Below are positions 37,329 through 46,148 of a stretch of DNA of 64,000 nt, in pieces. The translations under genes were made by a program, and so were the position numbers. The stretch spans positions 1 to 64,000 of the forward strand of contig CANJLH010000013.1 in NCBI GenBank assembly GCA_947475415.1. The letters are read 5' to 3'. Under the pieces are notes generated by a model that searched no databases, was not told the DNA's origin, and saw only the letters and a list, made by a program, of their open reading frames with translations. This stretch comes from Caulobacteraceae bacterium (GTDB lineage: Bacteria; Pseudomonadota; Alphaproteobacteria; Caulobacterales; Caulobacteraceae). The first letter of the stretch is position 1. The number at the start of each line of letters is the position of its first letter.

Positions 37329-39050
37329 CTAGTTCATCCGACCGCGTCGCACCAGCCGTCCCGGCATCGCTCCGGTCGGTTCGCCATCACGATAGGTGAC
37401 CTGGCCGTTGACGATGCTCGCCGCATAGCCCTCGGACCGCTGCCGCAGCCTGCGGCCGTTGGCCGGCAGATCGTAAACCGGGTGCGGCCGATGCAGTTTC
37501 AGCCGATCGATGTCGATGACATTGAGATCCGCCTTCAGGCCGGGCGTAAGGGTTCCACGGTCGGTGAAACCGACCGCCGCCGCCGGTTCCGAACTCAGCA
37601 TCTTGACCGCGGTCTCCAGCGCAAAGCCTTCTCCTGGCTTCGCATCACGCGACCAGTGCGTGAGCATGAAGGTGGGATAGCTGCCGTCGCAGATCATCCC
37701 GTAGTGCGCGCCGCCGTCGCCCAGGCCGAGCACCGTGTGCGGATGGCGCATCAATTCGCCGGCCGCGTCCAGGGAGTTGTCCGGGAAGTTGGCGGAGGGA
37801 CAATAAAGGATCGCCCGACCTTCATCGCTGAGCAGAATATCGTAGAGCAGTTCCGCCTTGGACATGCCGCGCGCTTCAGCCAGGCGTCCAATTTCGGATT
37901 CAATCGGCGGGTCGTAGCGGGGTGGATCGCCGAAGAGGTAGTAGTTCTTCTCCAGCCGAACCTGGTTCAACGCGAAGGGGTTTGGATCATCTGGCTGTTC
38001 TGAAAGAATTTTCGCCTTGAGCTCCGGGTCGCGCATGGCCTTGACCCGCTCGGCCAGTGGAAGCTTCGCCAGCGGGCGGTAACTGGGATTGAGGCAGAAC
38101 GGGTGGAACGACAGGTCCAGCCCGAACAACACGCCCGCCGGGCGCGGATAGACCTGCGCGCGGATCGATCCGTCCTTCGGCTGGTCGGTCTCCAGATACT
38201 CCAGATAGCGCCGCCAGGCGTCCCTGGGCGCGTTCAGCGCCATAAGCGTGAAGGATAGCGGCCGACCCGCCGCCTCCGCCAAGCGCCGCATCACCGGATA
38301 CTCGCCCTCCGGCGCGTCTGGCAGCGCCGGGATGATCTGGAATACGCCAGCGTCCGCCCGCCTAAGCGCGCCGGCCAGTCCCAGCAATTCCGCCTCCGCC
38401 GACTCCACCGACGGTGCGATATCGCCGGTGCGGGTGCGGTGCATGATGAACCGGGATGTGGTGACCCCGAAGGCGCCGGCGCGGACACCTTCCTCGACCA
38501 GCGCCGACATCGCTGCAATATCGTCCGTGGTGGCGGGTTCACGGTCCACGCCCCGCTGGCCCATGACATAGACGCGAACCGGCGAATGGGGGATCTGCAG
38601 GCCCACATCGATGTCGAACGAGCGGGTGTCGAGGAAATCCAGCAGTTGTGGGAAACTCTCCCACTGCCAGGGCAGTCCCTCGGTCATGACGATTTCGGGA
38701 ATGTCCTCGATCCCCTCCATCAGTTTGATCAGCAGGTCGCGCTGCTCCGGCCGACAGGGCGCAAATCCAATGCCGCAATTTCCGCCAATCACCGTGGTCA
38801 CCCCATGCCAGGAAGAAGGCTGCATGCGGCCCTCCCAGGTCGCCTGACCGTCATAATGGGTGTGGATGTCGACGAAGCCGGGGGTGACGATCTTGCCGCG
38901 TGCGTCGATCTCCTCGACGCCTTTTCCTTCCACGGTTCCCACCGCGGCGATCCTGCCGCCGTCAACCGCCACATCGGCGACAAAGGGTTTGCCGCCGGTC
39001 CCGTCGTAGACGGTTCCGCCACGGATCACGAGATCATGGTTTGCGCTCAT
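37329..39050 (-). CDS. N-acyl-D-amino-acid deacylase (D-aminoacylase) family amidohydrolase
   Basis: A 573-residue member of the D-aminoacylase branch. The N-terminal small beta-domain (DLVIRGGTVYDGTGG) is followed by the metal site FVDIHTHYDGQ, VIGGNCGIGFAP, and a C-terminal GLGDGGAHYGMICDG plus LTPGLKADLNVIDID, all typical. It would cleave N-acyl-D-amino acids or a related amide; exact substrate cannot be read from sequence. An AAGG ribosome site precedes the ATG. It lies between the GST and amidohydrolase genes on one strand, probably one operon. Confidence 0.9.
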   Translation of the reverse strand: MSANHDLVIRGGTVYDGTGGKPFVADVAVDGGRIAAVGTVEGKGVEEIDARGKIVTPGFVDIHTHYDGQATWEGRMQPSSWHGVTTVIGGNCGIGFAPCRPEQRDLLIKLMEGIEDIPEIVMTEGLPWQWESFPQLLDFLDTRSFDIDVGLQIPHSPVRVYVMGQRGVDREPATTDDIAAMSALVEEGVRAGAFGVTTSRFIMHRTRTGDIAPSVESAEAELLGLAGALRRADAGVFQIIPALPDAPEGEYPVMRRLAEAAGRPLSFTLMALNAPRDAWRRYLEYLETDQPKDGSIRAQVYPRPAGVLFGLDLSFHPFCLNPSYRPLAKLPLAERVKAMRDPELKAKILSEQPDDPNPFALNQVRLEKNYYLFGDPPRYDPPIESEIGRLAEARGMSKAELLYDILLSDEGRAILYCPSANFPDNSLDAAGELMRHPHTVLGLGDGGAHYGMICDGSYPTFMLTHWSRDAKPGEGFALETAVKMLSSEPAAAVGFTDRGTLTPGLKADLNVIDIDRLKLHRPHPVYDLPANGRRLRQRSEGYAASIVNGQVTYRDGEPTGAMPGRLVRRGRMN

Positions 39051-39114
39051 CGCCTTGCTTCCTCACCAAACGGTCTGCGCCGTTGCGGGATCATGGTCGC
39101 AAAAGCCAGCACGC

Positions 39115-39753
39115 TCAACCGTTCACATCTCCGAGGGCCATAGCCTCCCAGGCCAGGAATTCGGGCGTTTGCAGCAGGCGCGTTGCGTATTCTGCAGCGC
39201 CGCCCTCATCGCCATAATCCCCCAGATCGATGTGATAGGTGCGCAGTCGGGTCGCCAACGGCGTGAAAAAGGCGTCGGCGATCGACCAGTCCTCAAGCAG
39301 GAATGGCCCGCCGTGGCGGTCCAGCAGATCATTCCAAAGGGCGGCGATACGGCGAACATTTTTCTGGGCCAGGGCCGAAAGCTGGACCGCCGCGGGCGCC
39401 GCCGAGAGGTCCATTGGACATTCGCTGCGCAGGCCCATGAACCCGGAATGCATTTCCGCCGCTGCCGCGCGCCCCAACGCACGTCGCGCAGAATCATCCG
39501 GCCAAAGGCCCGCGCGCGGAAATTTTTCCGCGAGATATTCGCAGATCGCCAGAGAGTCCCAGATCACCAAACCTGCGTCTTTGAGCGCCGGAACCTGGCC
39601 GGACGGCGAATGCGGCGCGATCGCTTCGGCGGTCGCCTCATCCTGACGCAACGGGATGACCGTCTGGATGAATTCCGCGCCGGCGTGGCGCATCACCAGC
39701 CATGGGCGCATGGACCATGTCGACCACATTGGGGTCCCGATCACCAATTCCAT
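39115..39753 (-). CDS. glutathione S-transferase family protein
   Basis: A 212-residue GST: the thioredoxin-like domain starts MELVIGTPMWSTWSMRPWLVM, has SPSGQVPALKD with the cis-Pro and the DSLAICEYLAEKFP glutathione-binding segment, then an all-helical domain with WSIADAFFTPLATRL. The ATG at 39753 follows AGGTG; a GTG nine bases earlier overlaps that site. The 64-base gap to the deacylase gene suggests co-transcription, possibly in detoxification or catabolism; this is inference. Confidence 0.9.
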   Translation of the reverse strand: MELVIGTPMWSTWSMRPWLVMRHAGAEFIQTVIPLRQDEATAEAIAPHSPSGQVPALKDAGLVIWDSLAICEYLAEKFPRAGLWPDDSARRALGRAAAAEMHSGFMGLRSECPMDLSAAPAAVQLSALAQKNVRRIAALWNDLLDRHGGPFLLEDWSIADAFFTPLATRLRTYHIDLGDYGDEGGAAEYATRLLQTPEFLAWEAMALGDVNG

Positions 39754-39829
39754 CTGCTGCACCTGTCTACGCGTCCGCCGTGCGCCTTAATGACGCCGTC
39801 CGGCGGACTTCGTCCAGGGTAATGCGAGC

Positions 39830-40333
39830 CTATGGGGGCGGCGGCCCCGGGGGCGCGTCCGGGGGGCCAGGGCGCGGGCCGCGACCAGGTCCTGCGCGGG
39901 CCAGACCATCAGCCAGTTTCGCCCGTTCGTGTGGCGACAAAGTCGCCGCGAAGGCGATGATGCGGTGTTCCACATCGCCCCGCGCCGCAAATTCCAGCCG
40001 GCGCGCCTCATCCAGGGCCGCCGTGACAGCTTCGGCGTCGAATTTCTCATCGCCCAGGCTTAGCCAGACCCGGCGGCGAGCCTGGTGGGCCTCCCGCAGC
40101 TTGCCGCCAACCCCGACGACCTCACCGCGCAGAGCGGCGTGGAAGGCTTGACGCTGCTGCGGCGACAGCCCGTCCGCCGCCGCCCAGAGCGGCCCCATGG
40201 GACGCAGATGATGGCCGGGCGCGCCCATCGGACCCGGCGACCTGCGCGCCATGGCGCCCGCGATCGCGCCGACTAGGAAAAGGTTCAGCGCGACGGAAAT
40301 CACCAGTCCGATCACCAGGGCTCGACGGCTCAT
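39830..40333 (-). CDS. periplasmic heavy-metal-sensor-like (CnrX/CpxP fold) protein
   Basis: A 167-residue protein with an N-terminal signal anchor (LVIGLVISVALNLFLVGAIAGAM), a histidine/methionine-bearing segment (PGHHLRPMG, about residues 39-47) and a helical core with LSPQQRQAFHAALR and TLSPHERAKLADGLA, as in the periplasmic metal-resistance family containing CnrX and CpxP. The C-terminus is a Pro-rich tail. Its start overlaps the anti-sigma stop by four bases (ATGA), tying it to the sigma/anti-sigma pair and suggesting a periplasmic sensing role. Confidence 0.82.
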   Translation of the reverse strand: MSRRALVIGLVISVALNLFLVGAIAGAMARRSPGPMGAPGHHLRPMGPLWAAADGLSPQQRQAFHAALRGEVVGVGGKLREAHQARRRVWLSLGDEKFDAEAVTAALDEARRLEFAARGDVEHRIIAFAATLSPHERAKLADGLARAGPGRGPRPGPPDAPPGPPPP

Positions 40334-40770
40334 ACGGCGTCTCCGCTGCCTACAATGTCAGCGGCGTTATCGTAGCCGGCCGTCGCCGCAGTGATCACGT
40401 CAGTGTCCAAGGCCTGTGTCTGGCCGACGCCGGTAAAGCCCGCGGCGCCGAACAGCACCCCCGCGGCGCAGGCGCCCGCCAAGCCTGCGCCCAGACCCAA
40501 TGGCGCAAGCCAACCCGACCAGCCTGTGCGTCGCCGCCGCTTGGGCGCGGCGGCGACCACCGCCTCGCGCAATGCGGATCTGACCTCTGGCGGCCGCCAC
40601 AGATCCAGTGCTTCGTCCAGCTGGTTCGCCTCGCTTAACGCCTCGCGCAGGATGGTGGGTTCGTCGGCCATCAGGGCTGCCGCATCTGCGCGCTCGGCCT
40701 TCGGCCAACGGGCCACATCGGCTCCGTAGGCTTCCGTCAAGTGTTTGAACCGGTTCGGGGTCATGGTCAT
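40330..40770 (-). CDS. putative anti-sigma factor, single membrane span
   Basis: A 146-residue protein starting MTMTPNRFKHLTEAYGADVARWPKAERADAA, the N-terminal pattern common in alphaproteobacterial membrane anti-sigma factors, followed by a basic stretch (KRRRRTG) and one membrane helix (about residues 98-122). The ATG at 40770 has a GAGGGCGAGG ribosome site. It starts 10 bases after the ECF sigma gene stops and overlaps the sensor gene. It should hold the sigma factor at the membrane; the open frame beyond 40770 is a shadow of the sigma gene. Confidence 0.82.
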   Translation of the reverse strand: MTMTPNRFKHLTEAYGADVARWPKAERADAAALMADEPTILREALSEANQLDEALDLWRPPEVRSALREAVVAAAPKRRRRTGWSGWLAPLGLGAGLAGACAAGVLFGAAGFTGVGQTQALDTDVITAATAGYDNAADIVGSGDAV

Positions 40771-40780
40771 GGCCTCGCCC

Positions 40781-41323
40781 TCACATCGCCGGAGCCAGGG
40801 CCGCGCGCAGGGCTCGCCGCCCGCGGGCAAGCAGGCTTTCCAGAGCGTCCACGCTGACCCCCATGATGTCTGCGGCGTCGATGTTGCTGAGTTCCTGGTA
40901 ATGGCAGAGAATGATCGCCTCGCGCTGGCGTTCCGGCAGGGCGGCCATGGCCACGCCCACCAGCCGGCCCGTGTCGGCGGCATGCAGCCCGCGATCCGGA
41001 TCGGCTCCCTCGTCCGCCTGCTCTGGTGGGTCGGCGATGGTGATCTCGCGGCGGCGGCGCAATCGATCGTAACAGAGATTGAGGACCACGCGGTGCAGCC
41101 AGGTGTCGAATCGCGCGCGCCCTGGGATCCATTGACCCGCCATCTTCCAGACGCGCAAAAACGCTTCCTGGGCCACGTCTTCCGCCGCAGACGTGTCGCC
41201 CAGCATTCGCCCGGCAAGTGATAGGATACGCGGGAGCTTGCGCGCGACCAGGCTGCGAACCGCCGCCGGGTCGCCCTCGGCCACGCGTGCAAGCAATGCC
41301 TCGTCCGGATCGGATTCGACCAA
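40781..41323 (-). CDS. ECF-type RNA polymerase sigma factor
   Basis: A 180-residue ECF sigma factor. Region 2 includes AEDVAQEAFLRVWKMA and FDTWLHRVVLNLCYDRLRRRRE; region 4 has LPERQREAIILCHYQELSNIDAADIMGVSVDALESLLARGRRALRAAL, a clear helix-turn-helix. Its genes downstream encode an anti-sigma factor and a periplasmic sensor-like protein. An EF-hand protein gene lies 41 bases upstream on the same strand and could be part of the unit. Confidence 0.95.
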   Translation of the reverse strand: MVESDPDEALLARVAEGDPAAVRSLVARKLPRILSLAGRMLGDTSAAEDVAQEAFLRVWKMAGQWIPGRARFDTWLHRVVLNLCYDRLRRRREITIADPPEQADEGADPDRGLHAADTGRLVGVAMAALPERQREAIILCHYQELSNIDAADIMGVSVDALESLLARGRRALRAALAPAM

Positions 41324-41364
41324 TCCTCACCTCGCCTGCGTTCGCCGCGGGCCGAATGTCGCGT

Positions 41365-41781
41365 TCAACCGCCACGCGCCCGGATCTGCCGCAACATGGT
41401 GAGTTCGTCCTTGCTAAGCCATCCGTCATGGTTGGAGTCGGCCGCTTCAAACCGGCGCCTCTGAGCCGACAACTGTTCGTCCCGGGTGATGAACCCATCC
41501 TTGTCCGTATCACTGAAGCTCCACATCGCCGCCACCCGGGTCTTGATTTCACTCCCGCCGAAACTCGCCGCGCGACGCGCCATCACGTCGAATTCCGCCT
41601 TGCTGATGCGGCCATCCTTGTCGGAGTCCAGCCGTGTCATACCCCCTCGTGGACCTGCGCTGCGAAATTCATCCAAGGTGACCTTGCCGTCCCGATCCAG
41701 GTCCGGATTTCGCATGGGTGGCGCCGCCACGGCGGCCGGCGCAGCGCAGAGCAAAAGCAGGGTCGTGATCAGCGGGCGCAT
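41365..41781 (-). CDS. secreted EF-hand calcium-binding protein
   Basis: A 138-residue protein with a signal peptide (MRPLITTLLLLCAAPAAVAAPP) and four EF-hand loops: DLDRDGKVTLDE, DSDKDGRISKAE, DTDKDGFITRDE and DSNHDGWLSKDE. Each loop has the usual Asp/Asn ligands and final Glu, so calcium binding is likely. It is probably periplasmic. It is upstream of the ECF sigma operon and downstream of glnE, all on one strand. Confidence 0.88.
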   Translation of the reverse strand: MRPLITTLLLLCAAPAAVAAPPMRNPDLDRDGKVTLDEFRSAGPRGGMTRLDSDKDGRISKAEFDVMARRAASFGGSEIKTRVAAMWSFSDTDKDGFITRDEQLSAQRRRFEAADSNHDGWLSKDELTMLRQIRARGG

Positions 41782-41853
41782 CACATCTTCATCCTCAAGC
41801 CGCGCGTTCGGCTCGTCTAGGTTGGAACGTTGGTCGTAGGTGTTTTCCGTCGC

Positions 41854-44733
41854 TCATTCGGCAAGTAGAGCTTCAAATGCGCCGCGCGCGCGGCGGCGCA
41901 CCACATTGAGCCTGGCCTTGAGAGCGCGGAAATCGCGGAGGCCGCCGGCGCGGGCCAGCAGGCTGCGGAACGCCGGCGGCTCCGCATCCGGGTCGGGATT
42001 GTCGCCCAGGGCCAGCTTGAGGAGTTGGCTGAGATTCTGCTGCAGGGTCCAAGCGGAGGTAAGGTCCGCCAGCTTGTCGGCCGGCGCGATCCCTTCGAAC
42101 GCCGCCAGCGCCTCGGCGGTGTTCTGGCGTAGCGATCCGCCGGCCTCGGCGTGGATCAATTGCAGATACTGAGCGGCGAATTCGATGTCCACCAGGCCGC
42201 CCGGTGACAGCTTGAGGTCCCAGAAGCCCGCAGGCGGCCGCTCGCGCTCGAGCAGGTCGCGCATGTCGCGAACATCGGCGGCGGTCCTCGCCCGGTCCCG
42301 CGGCCTGCGCAGGGCCGCCTCAATGGCCCTCGAAGCGTCCTGCGCAAAGGCGCTGGAGGTGGCCCAGACCACCCGCGCGCGGGTGAGCGCCAGATGTTCC
42401 CAGGTTTCAGCCTCGCCGTCGGCGCGATAATAGGTCTCGAACGCGGTGAAACTTACGGCGACCGGTCCCTTGGCGCCTGACGGACGCAACTGCATGTCCA
42501 CTGCGTACAGGTCGCCTTCGGCGGTGGGCAAAGACAGGGCGGCGATCAGACGCTGTGTGAAGCGCCCAAAGAAAGTTTCCGCGCCCCAGCCCTTGATCTG
42601 CGACATCGCGGCCGGATCTTCAGCGCGGTAGAGGGTCATCAGGTCGAGGTCGGAGCCCGCGCTCATTTCCCGCGAGCCGGACTTGCCGAGCGCCACAACC
42701 GCCACCTGTCCAGGAAAGCCACCCGCCACCCGCTCCACTTCCCTCAGCGCCGCCGGACCGAGGGCCTGGATGCAAAGATCTGCCAGATCGGCGAATGCGC
42801 GGCCGGCGATCTCGGCGCTGGCGGCGCCGCTCATTACCTGGACCCCGATGCGAAACACCTGCTCGCGATGAACGCGGCGTACGGCGTCTAAGGCCTCCTC
42901 GAAACCGCTGGCCTCCGCCACGGCGCGCATGATCACATCGCGATACTCATCCAGGATGATCGGCCGGAAAAACTCGGAGTCCAACATGGCGTCGATGGCG
43001 CCCGGCCTACGCGCCAGCGTCGCCGCCAGTCTGGGCGCGAAGGCCATCACCTCCACCGTCAGGCCGAACAGCCGCGGTTGAGCCAGGAAAAGCGACTGGA
43101 CCTGAACCCCCGACGAAAGAGCCGCGAAAAAATCGGTAAACCGATTGAACGCGGCGTCCGGCGCGCCGGTGGCCTGCATGGCGTCCAGCAGGCGCGGGGC
43201 CAGACGCGTGAACAGCTCCCGCCCTCGCTCGCTGCGCGTGGCGGCGATATGACCATGGTGCCAGTTGCGGATGGTCTGCGAGACCCGCGCGGGGTTAGAA
43301 AACCCCATCCGGCTGAGCGTTTTCAGGGTCTCAGGATCGTCATCCACGCCGGTGAAGATCAGGCTGCCGAATTTGGAGGAAAGGTCCTCCTCTTCAGGAA
43401 AGAGCTCGCCGTAGCGGCGGTTCACGCGCCTGAACAGCTTCCCCATATCCGCATCGAAAGCCGCCAGGCGCGGATAGCCGGCCAATGCCGCGATGCGGCG
43501 CCTGTCCGCGTCGGAGTCCGGCAGTTTGTGGGTCTGCTCATCGGCCACCATCTGGGCGCGGTGCTCAACGGATCTGAGCACCTGATAAGATTGCGCCAGT
43601 TCCGCCGCTGTCGTCGCCTTGACATGGCCCGCTTCGCTGAGGGCGGCCAGCGCACCCAGGGTGCGATTGCTGCGCAATGCGGGGTTGCGACCCCCCAGGA
43701 TCAATTGCTGCGTCTGGACATAGAACTCGATCTCGCGAATGCCGCCCCGGCCGAGTTTGAGGTCCGCGCCCTTGGCCGTCAGCCGGTCATCGACCTTGTG
43801 GACATGGATCTGGCGCTTGATGGAATGAATGTCGGCGATGGCCCCGAAATCCAGGTTCCTGCGCCACACGAAGGGACTCAATTCCGCGAGGAACGCCTCC
43901 GCGGCGACCCTGTCGCCGGCGCAGGCCCGGGCCTTGATGAAAGCCGCGCGCTCCCAGTTCTGGCCCACGCTCTCGTAATATTCCAGCGCCGCCGCAACCG
44001 GCATGGCGGGCGGCGTCGAAGAAGGATCGGGCCGCAGCCGCAGATCGACACGGAAAACATAGCCGTCGCCGGTGCGCGCCTGCATCAGGTCGGCGAGGCT
44101 TTGGGTCAGCCGCACGGCGAAGCCCTGGGGCTCAACCCCCTCGCAAAGCGGCAGTTTCTCCGGCTCGTAGAAAATCGAAATATCGATGTCGCTGGAGTAG
44201 TTCAGCTCGAAAGCGCCTTGCTTGCCCATGGCGATACAGAACCATCCGGGGACCGGGCCTGTGTCGCCGACGCCGAGGTGGGTCAGCCGGCCCGCCTGCA
44301 GTTCGCAGGCGGCCGCGACCTGCAACGCTGCGACAAGCGAGGCGTCGGCAAATCGCGTCAGCGCGCCGGTGACGGCATCGAGATCCCAGACTCCGCCAAG
44401 GTCGGCCAGCGCCGTCAAAAGGTGGAGTTCACCCTTGACGCCGCGCAACGCCGCCTTTGCGCCCTCATAATCAAGCTCCGCCGCCGCCGCGGTTCTGGCC
44501 AGGATGTCTGCAAGCCGCCGGTCCGGATCGCATGACAGGATTGAGTTCAGCCGCGCTGGATCGCGCCTGGCGAGCCCGCTCAGGTACGGAGAAGCGGCGA
44601 ATATCGGCGCCAAGGCGGTCCAGGCCCCAGTGACGGCGGCTTGGCCATGGGCCAGCGCCTCATACGCGCGCTCAGCCGCCCTGGCGTCGATGACCGGGCC
44701 GCAGGGTTGAATTCGCTCGGCCAATTTCATCAT
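41854..44733 (-). CDS. glnE: bifunctional glutamine synthetase adenylyltransferase/adenylyl-removing enzyme
   Basis: GlnE adjusts glutamine synthetase activity by adding or removing AMP. The 959-residue protein has two nucleotidyltransferase halves: the N-terminal adenylyl-removing domain with NYSSDIDISIFY (about residues 187-198) and the C-terminal adenylylating domain with SAGSDLDLMTLYR (about 695-707), each supplying a catalytic Asp pair. GKQGAFELNYSS and KLGRGGIREIEFYVQ are family hallmarks. Length is normal. Two adjacent ATG codons (44733, 44730) are possible starts. It closely follows the histidine kinase gene and, with gltB elsewhere in the window, belongs to ammonia assimilation. Confidence 0.97.
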   Translation of the reverse strand: MMKLAERIQPCGPVIDARAAERAYEALAHGQAAVTGAWTALAPIFAASPYLSGLARRDPARLNSILSCDPDRRLADILARTAAAAELDYEGAKAALRGVKGELHLLTALADLGGVWDLDAVTGALTRFADASLVAALQVAAACELQAGRLTHLGVGDTGPVPGWFCIAMGKQGAFELNYSSDIDISIFYEPEKLPLCEGVEPQGFAVRLTQSLADLMQARTGDGYVFRVDLRLRPDPSSTPPAMPVAAALEYYESVGQNWERAAFIKARACAGDRVAAEAFLAELSPFVWRRNLDFGAIADIHSIKRQIHVHKVDDRLTAKGADLKLGRGGIREIEFYVQTQQLILGGRNPALRSNRTLGALAALSEAGHVKATTAAELAQSYQVLRSVEHRAQMVADEQTHKLPDSDADRRRIAALAGYPRLAAFDADMGKLFRRVNRRYGELFPEEEDLSSKFGSLIFTGVDDDPETLKTLSRMGFSNPARVSQTIRNWHHGHIAATRSERGRELFTRLAPRLLDAMQATGAPDAAFNRFTDFFAALSSGVQVQSLFLAQPRLFGLTVEVMAFAPRLAATLARRPGAIDAMLDSEFFRPIILDEYRDVIMRAVAEASGFEEALDAVRRVHREQVFRIGVQVMSGAASAEIAGRAFADLADLCIQALGPAALREVERVAGGFPGQVAVVALGKSGSREMSAGSDLDLMTLYRAEDPAAMSQIKGWGAETFFGRFTQRLIAALSLPTAEGDLYAVDMQLRPSGAKGPVAVSFTAFETYYRADGEAETWEHLALTRARVVWATSSAFAQDASRAIEAALRRPRDRARTAADVRDMRDLLERERPPAGFWDLKLSPGGLVDIEFAAQYLQLIHAEAGGSLRQNTAEALAAFEGIAPADKLADLTSAWTLQQNLSQLLKLALGDNPDPDAEPPAFRSLLARAGGLRDFRALKARLNVVRRRARGAFEALLAE

Positions 44734-44739
44734 TGCAGT

Positions 44740-46143
44740 CTACCCGGCCCACGGCAGGATCAAAGCCACCCGAAGACCCGGACCTGCGTCACCCACCTTT
44801 CCCGGCCCCTCGTCCAGGTCAAGACGGCCCTCATGAGCTTCCGCGACGGCGGCCACCAGCGCCAGGCCAAGTCCGGCGCCGGGCGCATTACGGCTGCTTT
44901 CAAGCCGCACGAACCGTTCCACCACCCGAATCCGATCCGCCTCCGGCACCCCCGGACCCGTATCGGTGACGCTGAACTCCACCTCTCCCGACGCGCGGCG
45001 GCGGACCCTCAGCATGATCGCACCACCCGCCGGGGTGTACTTCACCGCGTTGTCCAGAATATTCGCCAGCGCCTGGGCGATGATCTCGCGATTGCCCCGC
45101 ACCAAGAGTTCGCCGGCCAGTTCAGAGCGGAACTCGACCCCCTTGTCCTCGCAAAGCGGCTCATAGAGTTCGGCGATGTCACGGGCGAGATCTGCCGGAT
45201 CAAAAGGCGCCTGGTCGGGCGCCGAACCGGCCGCCTGCAATCGGGCGATGGCCAGGACCGCACCGAAGGTCTTCAGGACGCCGTCAGTATCGTTCAGGGC
45301 CTGAACCAAGGCCTCGGTTGGGTCACTCTTGCCGGCCTCCACGTCCAGAAGCGCCGCCTCCAGGCGCGCCCGCAGCCGCGTCAGGGGCGAGCGCAGGTCA
45401 TGGGCGATGGCGTCACCGGCATGTCGGTGTCCGGCCATGGACCGCTCCAGGCGGTCCAGCATTTCGTTCAGCCCCATGGCCAGTTCGTCGAATTCGTCAC
45501 GGGCGCCGCGAACCTGCGCGCGGGCGGCAAGGTCGCCGTTCCTCACCGCATCGACGACCTCGGTGAGCCCCACCATGGAGCGGCTGACGTTGCGGCTGAC
45601 CAGCATGCCGCCTGCCAGTCCCAGGATCACAACCAGCGCGCCATTGGCCCACAATGCGCGAACGAGTTTCAGCGCAAAAGCTTCGTCCTCGCCCACGTCT
45701 GCGCCGACGAACAGGACCTCGCCCCCGCGCATCTTTTCCTGCAGGCCCCGCGCCGGCCGGGTCACCGTATGCCCAGCAGGATCGGTTTCCGTCACCGAGA
45801 AGCTCGTCCAGACGGGCTCACCTGAAAACCCGTCCACCGGCGAGGCGGCGATCGATCCGGATATCCGCTGGCCCGTCGGCGTCATCAGCAGATACAGAAA
45901 CGGCCGCTCGCTGGCCGCGCGCTCGATAAGGGACTGGTTCAGCGCATCGACGCCCGCCCGGTCGTATGCCGCGGCGAGGGAGCGCATCTCCCGAGTGATC
46001 TCCCGGTCCATCCGCCGGGTCGCTTCCCGGGCGGTGGTGAAATAGACGTAGGCGAGAAAGGCGCTGGCGGCGGTGGCGAACAGCGCCAGAAACAGCAGTG
46101 TGAGCCGAAAGGGTGTGGTGCGGAAGATCCGCGGCAGGCGCAC
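44740..46143 (-). CDS. membrane sensor histidine kinase
   Basis: A 467-residue kinase: two membrane spans (about 13-34 and 163-183) around a 130-residue periplasmic sensor, a HAMP region, the H box AIAHDLRSPLTRLRARLE with phosphorylatable His248, and an ATPase domain with NILDNAVKYTPAGG and GAGLGLALVAAVAEAHEG. It starts with a GTG five bases after the response-regulator stop and is followed six bases later by glnE. The htrA - regulator - kinase order recalls the degP-feuPQ arrangement of rhizobia. Signal unknown. Confidence 0.93.
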   Translation of the reverse strand: MRLPRIFRTTPFRLTLLFLALFATAASAFLAYVYFTTAREATRRMDREITREMRSLAAAYDRAGVDALNQSLIERAASERPFLYLLMTPTGQRISGSIAASPVDGFSGEPVWTSFSVTETDPAGHTVTRPARGLQEKMRGGEVLFVGADVGEDEAFALKLVRALWANGALVVILGLAGGMLVSRNVSRSMVGLTEVVDAVRNGDLAARAQVRGARDEFDELAMGLNEMLDRLERSMAGHRHAGDAIAHDLRSPLTRLRARLEAALLDVEAGKSDPTEALVQALNDTDGVLKTFGAVLAIARLQAAGSAPDQAPFDPADLARDIAELYEPLCEDKGVEFRSELAGELLVRGNREIIAQALANILDNAVKYTPAGGAIMLRVRRRASGEVEFSVTDTGPGVPEADRIRVVERFVRLESSRNAPGAGLGLALVAAVAEAHEGRLDLDEGPGKVGDAGPGLRVALILPWAG

Positions 46144-46148
46144 CCTTG

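Noticed and set aside
43078..44535. 485-codon plus-strand frame opposite glnE
   Set aside because: It lies fully within glnE on the other strand, shows no domain or ribosome site, and has shadow-type composition.
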